64,000 bases of DNA from Nematopogon swammerdamellus (GCA_946902875.1 OX336354.1:105047-169046); one strand, 5' to 3'; positions 10,290 through 20,427 are shown, counted from the first letter of the stretch. Program-made: numbers and translations. The notes: generated by a model not told the origin, from the letters alone.

Positions 10290-10810
10290 TAATATTAAAA
10301 TAAAATCCTATTTCGTAGGATCGAATGAGGAACCTTCCCCAACTTTCCCAATAAAATCCCTATAAAGTCTCGAATAAGGATTCGGTCCCAAATGGGATTG
10401 AATCCTTGCCCATCAGTAGGTATGCCGTACCGTATGAGTGATGTTGTGTAGTAATGTATTGTATTAGTGATGTTTTTGGTGGTTTAAAAAAAAACCAGGG
10501 TCAATATAGAGAAGATATCTATATTAACCCTAACCTAATGTTGAGGCGGCGCATGTCGTTTTTGTTACGTTTGTATTTCCGAAAATAAAGCTTTCTTAGG
10601 TGGTTATAAAAAGAAAATAACCATAACCTAATTTTAACACCCTAACATTGCTAAAAAACAAAACAAAAAATTTTTTACAAAAGGAACACGAACCCATGGT
10701 CGAGCTCGAGACCGAAAAAATAAAAATCCTACACTCTTATACCACTGAGCCAACAAATTACATAAACGACCAAACGAATATCGGATTCAGTTGGTTCGCT
10801 TTCGAGCCGA
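10290..10810. repeat. Right arm of the 4-kb inverted-repeat structure
   Basis: Mirrors 6640-7870. It carries CCCATCAGTAGGTATGC (10410-10427), TTAGGTGGTTATAAA (about 10596), CTAACATTGCTA (about 10642), the reversed tRNA-like stretch with AACCCATGGTCGAG, and GACCAAACGAATATCGGATT near 10770. Confidence 0.7.
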
Positions 10811-11459
10811 GTCAGCCCGAGTGTTTCCGAAAGGAGCGTAGGAGGAGGCGCAGGATCAGCCAGAGCTGTCAGGTGTCAAACCCGAGGAGTGAGTGCTTGC
10901 CCAATGCCCCCGCTATGAGTCCTTGTTTGCTTTCTAATAAATTAATGCTGGGAGCGTCACCTAGTGTTGACGATTAAACTTATTTGACGGCCAATGAATG
11001 CTGCAAGTTTAGTATTTGTGAAATACCACCAAGATCACTTTTTATTATTTTATTCCCAAGGATATATGATATCCTTTGACGATATTATTAAATCGTGAAT
11101 TTAGAAATAATTGATATTTAATATTTTAGAGCAATCATAGGAATAATAACAATTATACCAGAAAAAAGTTACTCAGAAATTCTATGAAAATGCCCAAAAT
11201 CGTGCATCTCTCCTTAATTATGGCAGCACTTTCATATGTGAAAAGTAAATCGCACGAATCTAATGATGCCAGTCCTCTTCCTCTGATTTCATGTTTTTAA
11301 CAAAACTTTATCAAGTTTTCAAAGTATTATTCTTCACACCTGTAACAATATTTACTAAACATAAATATTTTATAAAATATAGTATCTACAAGTTTTTCAA
11401 CATACGTTAATTTCATCTAAATTTGACTGTTAATATATTTTCCAAAGCACTGTATCGGG
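10811..11459. other. No gene; region upstream of gene A
   Basis: Mostly AT-rich. It precedes the CpG-rich block at 11460-11900. I see no clear TATA box at a usable distance. Confidence 0.4.
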
Positions 11460-11883
11460 GGATATGCGATGAAAGTCAAAGGGTATCCCCAGCGCGCGTA
11501 GTAAGTACGCGAAGGCGACGTCGCTCGCCTTCTCTGTGCAATATTCGCGTTGTGTCATTTCAATTCTTGATCTCGATTTTGAGTATTGTTGTTCCTGTAT
11601 GTACCGCTTTTGATCTTTCGTGTCGCGTTATCGGTGCGCCGGGACGAGCGCGCGCGTGTGGAAGTGTCGCAGTAGTGTGCTGTGTGATGTGAAGGGTCCC
11701 CGCGCCACGGGCGGCGAGTGCGAGTGGAGTGAAGTGTTTGGAAGGAAGAAAGGATCTGCCCGTGCAGGGCGACGAGGTGTGGGCGAGGCGTGCGCGGTGC
11801 GGTGGCGCGGCGCGGCGCAGCGCTGCGCGGCGAAGGGCTGACGACGATATGGAGGGACAAGGAGCGCGGGCGAGCGACGGCTC
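11460..11883 (+). promoter_or_regulatory. Gene A CpG-rich promoter / 5' UTR with uORF
   Basis: A sharp rise in G+C and CpG inside AT-rich DNA directly precedes the proposed first coding exon. The transcription start cannot be fixed. An upstream ORF of 12 codons runs from ATG at 11849 to TGA at 11885-11887. It overlaps the main ATG (11884) as ATGA. The uORF start (GATATGG) has the better initiation context (purine at -3, G at +4) than the main start (CTCATGA), so translation may be damped or use reinitiation. An in-frame TGA lies 15 codons upstream of the main ATG. Confidence 0.5.
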
Positions 11884-11897
11884 ATGAAGAAGCCACG
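11884..11897 (+). CDS. Gene A, first coding exon (AF4/FMR2-like, putative)
   Basis: ATG AAG AAG CCA CG is followed by a strong splice donor, GTGAGT. The exon encodes MKKP and leaves two bases (CG). Exon 2 at 51448 starts with one base (G) that completes the codon CGG (Arg), then continues in an open, strongly biased frame (YDKWERG). This phase match across about 39.5 kb is the main evidence for joining them. The product would be nuclear if the AF4/FMR2 assignment holds (transcription elongation scaffold). Long first introns are common for such genes. A transcript read would settle it. Confidence 0.55.
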
Positions 11898-12290
11898 GTG
11901 AGTGTGCCGCGAACCAGTCGTATCCAGCCAGCCTGCACTTATCCACTCCACACACCCACTCCTGCGTCCACCTCATCTTTATTGTTTCCCAATTGTGTGT
12001 GAGATATTGTCGGTGGGTGAAGGGGTGGGATGTCCTGAGGGCACAGTGTCAGCGGAGGTCCCTGCGTTGTCCGCATATTGCCACTACTTAAACATTATTT
12101 CTGGCCTCCACCGAGCAATGCTGAAGGAAGGTGTGGAACTAAGCTTGCGATGGCTTCACCGAACATATCCGGGCCCATCGGCAGTAGAGGAGGGTGTTAA
12201 TCGAGGTCGGGACTAGCGAGTGGCCACTCTAATTTCTTCATGCTTCACGTTTCAGCTCGCATCAAGCCCTCGTCAGCTAGTCTGCGTTGA
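11898..12290. other. Start of gene A intron 1; no other gene seen
   Basis: Begins with the donor GTGAGT. It includes short open frames without family features. No repeat recognised before 12291. Confidence 0.5.
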
Positions 12291-12630
12291 CTAGGACGTG
12301 GAGAAACCACCAGTCCCGCTCTCGACCTCCCTCTCTCTACCTATCCATATTCTGTAGGATGCTTCCAGTGACGTTTTCGAAGCTCTCTCCATGTATGAGC
12401 TTAGCGTCGATCTTGGCAGGCCTAGATTCTTGAAGAGACTGTAGAGCGACTTCGCTGGTAGTCCTCCTGCTCCGACTTCCACAGCGAAGAGATCAGTCTT
12501 GATTCCGTTTCTCACAATCCGGTCTACTAAGTTGCAGTACTTGTTAAGTTTGATGTTGTGGTCCTTCGGTATGTTACTTTCCCATGGAACTGTAAGTTCA
12601 TCAAGTACTACATGCTTTATCGCTTTTGAG
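12291..12630 (-). pseudogene. Retroelement C-terminal fragment, possible PD-(D/E)XK-like nuclease
   Basis: The minus strand reads KHVVLDELTVPWESNIPKD, about 25 residues with KYCNLVDRIVRNGIKT, then LFAVEVGAGGLPAKSLYSL. D-ELT-PWE and xVEVGxxG resemble the domain found after RTs in some metazoan retroelements. The spacing suits a PD-(D/E)XK fold with metal-binding D, E and E. The frame closes at 12291. No RT lies beside it, so this is a 5'-truncated piece. The family is recalled, not searched. Confidence 0.45.
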
Positions 12631-12699
12631 AATATGAAAACTTCGCAAATGACCCCACTTACTTACAAAAAAAATGTTGTCAGTTCATGTGCCGAACAT

Positions 12700-13435
12700 C
12701 CTGTATTTTTATTACTACATGTAGTTCAAGATTATATCATCCGACTACTCCCCACGAAGCAATAAAAGAGGTGATCGAAGAGACCGGTAACATTATAATA
12801 GGAGAAATAATTAACGCCCGAGTAGGACCAGACAGAAAACCCTCGTCTACATTCTTTGTAAACCTTGAACCGAGGGTGAATAATAAATCCGTCAAAAGTA
12901 TCCGCTACATATGCAATACGGCAATCACAATTGAAGATCCAAAAAAGCGTAAGACGATAGTCCAGTGCACCAGGTGCCAACAATATGGTCACACTAAAAA
13001 TAATTGTCTGAGACCTTTTCGCTGCGTCAAGTGCGCTCAGGCTCACAATACAATAGACTGTCGTACAAGAAAGATCAAAGCACCCCGGCGACGTGTGCCT
13101 TATGCCTGGGCAGCCATCCCGCTAACTACAAAGGATGTGAGGTTTACAAAGAAATTTTAGACAGAAAAATCAATAAAAAACAAAAACTCATCCCTCAACC
13201 AAAGACAGCTCCTGAAAAAAGTGAAGCCAAGGACAAGCGCAGCAACGAACGACAATACAACCGAGGAGATAAAGTTGACTCAAACAAAACCTACTCTGAG
13301 GTACTTAGATCAAACACACAACAGAGCGGTGTTGATCCAACACAGGTCATGCTAGACCTATTTACAAAACAGTCTGAAAAACTAGACATAACTATTACTC
13401 CAACAGATAATCACTCTCATGAGCCTTATAGTTAA
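12700..13435 (+). pseudogene. Jockey-type LINE ORF1 (gag-like), frameshifted
   Basis: Reads HPTTPHEAIKEVIEETGNII, GEIINARVGPDRKPSSTFFV and then three CCHC-type knuckles: CTRCQQYGHTKNNC, CVKCAQAHNTIDC and CALCLGSHPANYKGC. These bind nucleic acid in Jockey gag proteins. A frame slip at about 13070 splits knuckles 2 and 3. The N-terminus is missing. The C-terminal tail is charged and ends at 13435, just before the ORF2 start. This is the 5' end of the broken Jockey copy that continues to 21829. Confidence 0.85.
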
Positions 13436-13484
13436 AATAGTGGACAAGCTGGCACCGTGACTTCCCTACGTATAGCTACGTGGT

Positions 13485-13719
13485 TGTTGTTGTTTTGGTT
13501 TGGGGTTGGCTCTAGGCCTGCAAACTAATCCCGCTTGGTTGGGGACCTGCGTGCAAAACCCCGCAGTCTCCAGCTACCCCAGCCAGCCTATGTCTTCCAT
13601 GAAAGCCACAAGTCGACCGGGGTGTCTGCAGGCCGCTTATCCCTTAGTCGCCTTTTACGACATGCAAGGGGAGAGATGCAGTGGGACTATTCTTATTAAG
13701 TACCGGCCCCACACAGTAC
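13485..13719 (-). repeat. SINE with CCGTGTGGGG-type head, 13-bp TSD
   Basis: Flanked by a perfect 13-bp target duplication ATAGCTACGTGGT (13472-13484 and 13720-13732). On the minus strand the 5' head is TACTGTGTGGGGCCGGTACT, then CCCACTGCATCTCTCCCC and GTCGTAAAAGGCGACTAAGG. The 3' end is (CAA)n. It interrupts the Jockey ORF2 start between IATW and YING. The same head is joined to other bodies at 30233, 31677, 54426 and 63417. Confidence 0.85.
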
Positions 13720-13732
13720 ATAGCTACGTGGT

Positions 13733-14250
13733 ATATAAATGGTTTGGCCCCAATCCAAGCAGAAGTGGCAACGCTAATTAACATCCATAAACTAGACATA
13801 GTTCTAACCTCAGAATCCCACTCCAACCTTAAAACCGATATACGGATTAAAGGGTTTAACATCTACAAAACTAACCATCCAGATGGAACGGCACATGGAG
13901 GTACAGCAATCATAGTTAAAGAAACCATAAAACACCATTCGCTACCAAACTTTAATACCGAGCACATCCAAGCAACTACAATAGCAGTGGAAGACAAGTT
14001 GGGATACTTTAACATATCATCTGTCTATTGCCCACCCAAGCACAAAATAGATGAGGCAAAGTTCACAGAGTACTTCACAACTCTTGGAGGTCGGTTCGTG
14101 GCTGGTGGAGACTGGAACTCCAAACACACTCACTGGGGCTCCAGACTCCTGACAACAAGAGGCAGAGAACTGAACAAGAGCATGGAAAACAACAATATAC
14201 TGGCCTTGTCTACTGGAGAACCGACATACTGGCCCACAGATGCAAACAAT
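13733..14250 (+). pseudogene. Jockey LINE ORF2 endonuclease domain, N-terminal part
   Basis: With 13440-13471 upstream (TSLRIATW), this reads INGLAPIQAEVATLI, LDIVLTSESH, NIYKTNHPDGTAHGGTAIIV, SSVYCPP, FVAGGDWNSKHTHWGSR and GEPTYWPTD. This is the APE-like endonuclease that nicks target DNA. The catalytic E (TSESH) and the GGDWN block are kept. It is cut after DANN by another LINE and resumes at 15276 (PDLLDF-like, then SDHTPV). Confidence 0.9.
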
Positions 14251-15276
14251 GCTGGTGTTCCACAAGGATCCGTGCTGTCGCCTACTCTGTTTCTATTATT
14301 TATTAACGATGTGCTCTCGCTCGGCGAAATACATTGCTACGCGGATGACAGCACGGTGCACGAAGGGTTCATCAAAGACTGGAAGGGTAGAGAGGCCTCA
14401 GCAGCAAACGCGAGACGCGAAACTGTTGCTCGGGTTGACCTGGTTCTCGATAAGGTATCCTCTTGGGGGAAGGAGAACTTGGTCAACTTCAACGTAGCTA
14501 AGACGCAAGCTTGTGCCTTCTCTACTAAGGCTGATCCGTTTCCACTCCAAGCAACTTTCCAGGGCAGCCAAGTCCCCAATGATGGTAGTCTGGGCGTCCT
14601 GGGTATGGAGGTGTCCAGGGACGTTGGATTTCGATGGTTCATAGAGTCCAAGGCGAAACTAGCATCTCGAAAATTAGGGATACTCTACCGATGTCGGCGA
14701 TTTTTCACGCCGGTCCAACTGCTTACACTCTATAAAGCACAAGTAAGACCGGTGATGGAATATTGCAGTCATCTTTGGGAGGGTTCCCCTGAGTACCTTC
14801 TTTCAGCCTTGGATTCCATTCAACGACGAGCCATTCGCCTCATTGGCGACTCTGTACTCACAAAGGACCTTCAACCTCTAAAGCACAGATATATCGTTGG
14901 GTCATTGAACCTGTTTTATCATTACTACTATGGCCGCTGCTCTGACGAAATTGCTTCCCTTATCCCTCCTCCTCCTGTTCGCCTTCGCCAAACCCGTCAT
15001 ACTCTCGCGGAACACCCCTTTGTAGTGGACAGACGATTACTCCGAACTGCACGATTCTCTAAATCGTTCTTGTGCCGCACTGCAAAGGTGTGGAACGGGC
15101 TTCCGGGGAATATCTTTCCCCACTCCTACAATCCACGGATCTTCAAATCGCGGGTAAATAGCCTTTCCCCAGCGACATTAGTCCACCTCCTCGGGGGTGA
15201 TATTGTCTGCGCCTGAGGCTTCGACCTCGGACACAGGCAGCTAGTACGGAAACAATAAAAAAAAATAAAAAAAAAA
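14251..15276 (+). pseudogene. 5'-truncated LINE ORF2 (RT palm to C-terminus) plus poly-A
   Basis: Starts in the RT at AGVPQGSVLSPTLFLLFIND, then CYADDSTVH with the catalytic YADD. It continues through the thumb (WGKENLVNFNVAKTQ, VLGMEVSRD) to the C-terminal RLLRTARFSKSFLCRTAKVW block. The frame is open to its own stop at 15214-15216, followed by an A-rich tail ending at 15276. The insertion is fused in frame with the Jockey endonuclease, giving one 511-codon open frame from 13681. Subfamily differs from the Jockey host. Confidence 0.85.
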
Positions 15277-15420
15277 TTCCTGATTTACTTGATTTCTTTA
15301 TACCTAGTTAAAGGTATGTCACGGCACTACTTTCAAACGGAGTCCTGCTTGGATAACAGCTCTGATCATACACCGGTACTCTTGACAGCAAGTACCACCA
15401 TTATAAACATTGTCATTATA
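15276..15420 (+). pseudogene. Jockey LINE ORF2 endonuclease, C-terminal part
   Basis: IPDLLDFFI is followed by a one- or two-base slip, then KGMSRHYFQTESCLD and SSDHTPVLLTASTTI, which includes the catalytic SDH motif of APE-type endonucleases. The Jockey copy is interrupted here by the CR1-type element and resumes at about 19376. Confidence 0.8.
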
Positions 15421-15849
15421 AACAGTCAGCAAACGTGCTCAGTTCGTGCTGTCACGTATTTACGAGCTCCGAATTGAAAAAACTCAAAAGCCTGTCAAAA
15501 GCGATTTATAGCCTACCAGACTTATATTGTTCGAACCGCAAAGTTTTGGCGGTCCTAGTGCTTGTAAATATATAAAAATTCAACCCCTATTATAGACGAT
15601 ATAGACGTGATTGTGATATTGATAACGCAGTGTTGAAGTTGCCGGTGTATTGGTGTAGCGTATAACAGTGCTATCTAGCTCGCACTCGTTTGCACACCCA
15701 TGTCCCGTCCCGCGTCCGCTCCGACTAGCGGTCTGAGGCGCAGGTGTGCGAGTGTGTGCAGCGTCGCCGTCCGTCGTATAAGCGTTACCTCAACTGCCTA
15801 CTCCACTGACCATCTGGACTGACGAAGCCTCACAAACACGGTATCGAAA

Positions 15850-17070
15850 ATGGCAAGTAAAGAGGCGCCAGATGCAATGACTACATGCAACGCGTGCAAT
15901 GCCGAGATTGGAACTGAAGAAACAATTTCGTGCAAAATCTGCTCAGAAACGTATCACGTTGCGTGCGTTACTACAAAACGCACCAAGTTGCGGATGACAA
16001 AGGAATGGACATGCCCTTACTGTCAATCCAGTCACAAATTAGGGTCGGGCAACATTAACAGCCCTCGTAACAAGTTGGCGCTCAACATAACTGGCAACAA
16101 GCGAGCGCCCCATGGCGATGCGGCCCTCGCCCGCGACAGCGTCAGCGCACCGACTACGCCCGACACGGCGGACCTACTCATTGGAGGTGCATCGCCCTTC
16201 GACTCAGCACAAACTCCGGCCTCTGGCACGCCGGTACCCAACTCCTTTCCTATGGACAGTCTGCTGCAAATCGTCGACAAGAGGATGTCTGAGCTGGCGG
16301 CCCACTACATGTCCCAGATGGATGAATGCAGCAAGCGTCTGGAATCAAAGTGCGGCGAGTTATTGTGCTCCATCCAGTCCATCACCTCGAGGTTGGATAA
16401 TCTTGAGAGTGAACACGAATCGCACCAGTCTGAACACAAACGGGAGATGATTGAACTTCGGCAGGAGCTCGCTGATGTCAAAAGGAGGCAGGAAGACGCA
16501 GATCAGCAGGCCAGAAGCTGCAACATAGAAGTCCATGGTGTACCCGAGAGAAAAGGAGAAAACTTAATGGGGATCCTGCTAGATTTATGCACGGCGGTCG
16601 GCTCTCCGATATCGGCGAATGACGTCGTTGCCGTGCACCGCGTCGCGCGCGGCACCACCGGCGGAGGCGGGGCATCGGCGCAGCGCGGCGCAGGCGCAGG
16701 CGATGACGACACCGACACCGGAGGCGCTGCTCACAGCGGCGGAATTGGCGGCGATGGGAGACCTAAAAATATAATTGCAAAACTTACCACAAGAGTAATG
16801 CGCGATAATATCATCGCTGCCGCCAGAGTCAGACGCGGAGTAACCACTGATAGTATAGGACTGGCTGGCCCTCCTCGTAAGATATACCTCAATGAGCATC
16901 TCACCTTGCAGCGAAAATTGTTGTTTCGCGAAGTTCGCAGCAGATGTACTCAGCATAAGTTCAAGTACTCGTGGGTCAAACATGGAACTCTCTTGGTTAG
17001 GCGTGATGATAACCCGCACAGCAGGGTGCTTGCTATCAGAAACCCTAGTGACCTTGCTAAGATCAAATAA
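15850..17070 (+). CDS. CR1-type LINE ORF1 protein, PHD-like finger, 406 aa
   Basis: Residues 11-60 form a Cys4-His-Cys3 PHD-like finger (CNACNAEIGTEETISCKIC, YHVACV, WTCPYCQSS). Residues about 135-230 are a charged heptad-like coiled coil. Residues about 225-400 carry CNIEVHGVPERKGENL, VVAVHRVAR, KNIIAKLTTRVMRDNIIAAA, KIYLNEHLTLQRKLLFREVR and a basic end. This layout is that of ORF1 proteins of CR1-like elements and resembles the baculovirus FP25K fold. ORF1 proteins bind element RNA. The frame is complete from start to stop. A Gly/Ala-rich stretch (GGGGASAQRGAGAGDDDTDT) looks like a local expansion. Confidence 0.85.
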   Translation: MASKEAPDAMTTCNACNAEIGTEETISCKICSETYHVACVTTKRTKLRMTKEWTCPYCQSSHKLGSGNINSPRNKLALNITGNKRAPHGDAALARDSVSAPTTPDTADLLIGGASPFDSAQTPASGTPVPNSFPMDSLLQIVDKRMSELAAHYMSQMDECSKRLESKCGELLCSIQSITSRLDNLESEHESHQSEHKREMIELRQELADVKRRQEDADQQARSCNIEVHGVPERKGENLMGILLDLCTAVGSPISANDVVAVHRVARGTTGGGGASAQRGAGAGDDDTDTGGAAHSGGIGGDGRPKNIIAKLTTRVMRDNIIAAARVRRGVTTDSIGLAGPPRKIYLNEHLTLQRKLLFREVRSRCTQHKFKYSWVKHGTLLVRRDDNPHSRVLAIRNPSDLAKIK

Positions 17071-17072
17071 CT

Positions 17073-17816
17073 TTTATATCTGGTACGTACATAGCTATAT
17101 TAATCAAACACCAACGTCCTTGCTCTTGACAAGTTTTTTTGTCATACTGTTATTATTAGCTGCTAAGTGTCTGTGGCGTATAAAACTCATATTGTGTAAC
17201 AAAATAATGAGAATGATGTTCTTTCAAACCATATTCATTTTGAAATATGTCTTTCGCACTTTTTCTCAGTGTCAATCCTCTTTCCGTATCCATTATCCTC
17301 AAAACATGAAGGATAATAATAACAAACATGTGAATCATGCCTATAATATTTGCACTATCCTTGCTATGAAATCTATGACAAGTACTATGCCTGCTACAAA
17401 CACGTACCTACGTATCATGATTTTATACTGTAGGAATACACCTGACTTGTATAAATTTTTATTAATAATGATAAAATTATGCACTTTTAAAGGGAAACTG
17501 TTGGTCGTCAATAAAATCCTCAAAATTAAGAAACTTGAATACACCAAATGTTATATGATTCTAATTATAGTTAAAATAGTTTACATAAATAACATGTATA
17601 GGACAAAGAGTCGACTACTATGCGATGTCAATAAAATCTTTAAAATTATGAAATTCAAATACATAAAAAGATATAATATTATTCTCATTGTACTTAAAAT
17701 AGTTTACTTAAATAAAATTCACACGGCAAAAGGTCAATTATCTTACAAGGTTTGTCATCCCTTTATGAATCGCTTACATATCTGTTTAATTGTATTCTTA
17801 TTTCTTATTTATTACT
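17073..17816. other. Spacer between CR1 ORF1 and ORF2
   Basis: AT-rich sequence of about 745 bp, longer than usual between CR1 ORFs. An open frame through it gives a low-complexity Ile/Lys/Tyr-rich peptide with no family features, so I do not call it coding. Confidence 0.6.
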
Positions 17817-18714
17817 ATGTCTAATAACAACTTGTCTTTATATTACCAAAACTGTGCTGGGCTTAGGACCAAACTGAATACACTATATATGAATATTATA
17901 AACTGTGATTATGAGATCCTTGTACTGACGGAAAGTTGGTTAGTACCAGATATATCTAACTCGGAATTCTGCGACGAAAACTTATTCTCGATATATCGTG
18001 CGGACCGTAATCGTGCGATTACACAGCGTAAGGATGGCGGCGGCTGTCTTATCGCGGTTCGCAAAGACCTAATATCAGAGCGGTGCGAGTTACCTGGCCC
18101 CGCCGCCGCCGCGGCCGCCGCCGCTGGCATCGACACGGTCTGTGTCATGGTGTCGCTGCGACGACGGAGCGGAGGCGGCGGCGGCGGCGGCGGTGGCGGT
18201 CAGGGGCCGCCGCCGTCGGACTCGAGCCGCGGCAGTGCACGGTCGCGAGAGCGACTCCTCCTCTGCGCGTCTTACATCCCACCCGCATTTTCGTACGATG
18301 CCTACGTCAATCATTTTGAATCCATACAGCGCTACTATGTTGATACAGATGATTGTACGCTATGCCTGATCGGCGATTACAACATACCTGACATTCGTTG
18401 GACGGTGAATGTTGATGGATACTGCTCATCAAGCTGCACAGTGCGCGAATCTAGTATTTAAAATAGTAAACGACTTAATAGACTGTCCTGATTTACTTAA
18501 TCAAATAGGTTTACGGGTTCCGTCACGCTCGACCAGAAACACCCATCTCTTCCACTTGGAACTCTGTAGAACCAACTCAGGATTCCGTATGCCGATCTGG
18601 CGCATGTGCAATACATACAACACTAAACTCAGTGATTCGGATGCGGATGTGGACATCTTCTTCATGACGTCATACCAATTTAAGAAAGCTATTTTGTGTA
18701 TACTTTCTGTCTAG
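17817..18714 (+). pseudogene. CR1-type LINE ORF2: endonuclease N-part fused to C-terminus, RT deleted
   Basis: Starts MSNNNLSLYYQNCAGLRTKL, then EILVLTESWL (catalytic E), YRADRNR, GGGCLIAVR and CLIGDYNIPDIRW (endonuclease GDFN-type block). At about 18430-18450 it jumps to CANLVFKIVNDLIDCPDLLN and THLFHLELCRTN, typical of the ORF2 C-terminal end, with a frame change. The rest of the endonuclease and all RT blocks are gone, about 2 kb compared with a normal ORF2. Poly-Ala and poly-Gly runs (18100-18205) interrupt the endonuclease. Confidence 0.85.
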
Positions 18715-19375
18715 AGTCAATACAATGTGTAGGAACTAATATTATAGTTTGTACTTGTATTTTATAATTATGTTTTTAGTATATGTAAGTATTTTAGCTT
18801 AATATCTAAATAACCTGCGACTGTGGGTCGCACTGACATGGCACTACAGCACCGTGGCGTACTCACTGTGGTATGGGCTGACATCGCGAATATTGTGCAT
18901 AACTTATTTATTATATTATTATCTTAAATCCGCACACATTCGCATTATATATTATGTACATATCAAGTCCGTCCTGTCAATGTTGTTTTATTTTGCTTTG
19001 GTCCCAAGCCCCCCTAACCAATAACTGTACTATACTATTCAATGCATCATACATAATCATTATTAAGACAGATTGTAATGTGTGCGATCGGGATGGCACA
19101 CTTGTTTGCTGTGAACATTGGCTGTGAATCACAAACCTACCTACCTATATAAATATATATATACATTTTATTTTCTCCTCTAAGTGTTCTTGATTATGAA
19201 GTCCACTGACACATTAGTATTTTTTTTTCTCGTTCTATAATTTAAGTTAAATATGTGAAATACGTAGCTGAAGTAGCATATTGTGTAATCGCTATATTAT
19301 TACCTTAATTAATTTCTCTTTTTCTTGCTATTTTGTTTGTATTTCCGAAATAAATAAATAAATAAATAAATAAAT
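18715..19375 (+). other. CR1-type 3' UTR with SINE-tail similarity and (AAAT)n end
   Basis: 18828-18895 holds GCACTGACATGGCAC and TATGGGCTGACATCGCGAAT, which match the 3' domain of the shared-core SINEs (GCACTGACATGGCACC, TATGGGCTGACATCACGAAT). The UTR ends in seven to eight AAAT units. Confidence 0.7.
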
Positions 19376-20427
19376 TGAAAAGAAAGAAAAACTATAATCA
19401 TCGGACAGATTGGAACACATTTAGTGACTATCTCCAAGACAGTGTAAACCTCTGAAAACTTCTTTTGTCTTCTTTCAATGTCTTCTGCAAACGAAGACAT
19501 TGAAAACGCAACCAGATATATGACCACCCTGATCCAAGAAGCATGCTGGAGAAGCACGCCACCGGCTCGTGCTCCGAAATCAGCTATCCAGAACATGTGT
19601 CTGGCAGTCCGGGAGAAAATTGCTGAAAAAAGGAAATTTCGCAGAGTATGGCACAACAGTAGACACCGACTAGATAAAAGTGCCTTCAACAAATCCTGTG
19701 CCGAATTGAAGGCGATGATTAAAGAAGTTAACGACAAAACACTACAATCCTAGTTAAAATCACTCTCTGCGACGCCAGCCACTAACTACTCCTTATGGAA
19801 GATCACCAAATCTCACAACCAGCCCCAAACTATGAAGCCTCCGCTGAAGCAAAATGACGATAAGTGGGCTAGAACTAGCCAAGAGAAGGCAAATCTGTTT
19901 GGCCAACACCTGGAAAGAGTCTTCAAACCGAACCAACCGGCACCAGATGCAGACGAAGGGGACAGACTCTCTCCTAAATCAAGACTTCCAACTGGACCTC
20001 CCACTGAAACTTGTAACCCCTCAAGAAATTAAGAGACTCATCTTCAAGCTGGAGGACAAGAAGGCACCAGGGTTCGATCTGATCACTGCTAAGGTGTTGA
20101 AGAACCTGCCAAGAAAATCTCTGACCTTCTTGACGACCCTGTACAAAGCGATGCTTAGAGTATCCAACTTCCCAGCTCTTTGGAAGGTTGGTACACAAGC
20201 CGGGAAAACCAGAAAATCTAGTGACCTCATACCGACCAATTAGTCTGCTGCCAATTCTCTCCAAATTGTTCGAAAGGGTCTTACTGATTCGCCTCAACCC
20301 AATACTGATGCCCAACAGATTATCCCAGATCACCAGTTTGGATTTAGACAGCAGCATTCCACAATAGAACAGGTCCACAGAGTCTGCAATAAGATAAGGA
20401 AATCTTTGGAGGAAAAACAGTACTGTA
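19376..20427 (+). pseudogene. Jockey LINE ORF2, linker and RT N-terminal blocks
   Basis: Resumes the Jockey reading with KNYNHRTDWNTFSDYLQD. After stops and slips it shows IRNMCLAVREK-like linker sequence, ARTSQEKANLFGQHLERVFK, EIKRLIFKLEDKKAPGFDLI, SYRPISLLPILSKLFERVL and HQFGFRQQHSTIEQVHRVCN. These are RT blocks 0-2. At least three frame changes show long decay. It is interrupted at 20428 by another LINE end. Confidence 0.85.

Larger units (their letters stand above)
15421..19375 (+). mobile_element. CR1-type LINE, internally deleted, inside Jockey
   Basis: Contains a 5' UTR (about 15421-15849), an intact ORF1, a 746-bp spacer, ORF2 endonuclease, a deletion of the whole RT, the ORF2 C-terminus, a 3' UTR of about 650 bp and an (AAAT)n end at 19345-19375. 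Its left edge is placed where the Jockey reading ends and is good to about 20 bp. Both neighbours are halves of the same Jockey ORF2, so it inserted later. Confidence 0.75.

Noticed and set aside
16892..17824. 310-codon open frame overlapping CR1 ORF1 end
   Set aside because: It covers the AT-rich spacer, has low-complexity Ile/Lys/Tyr composition and no domain; it is most likely chance.
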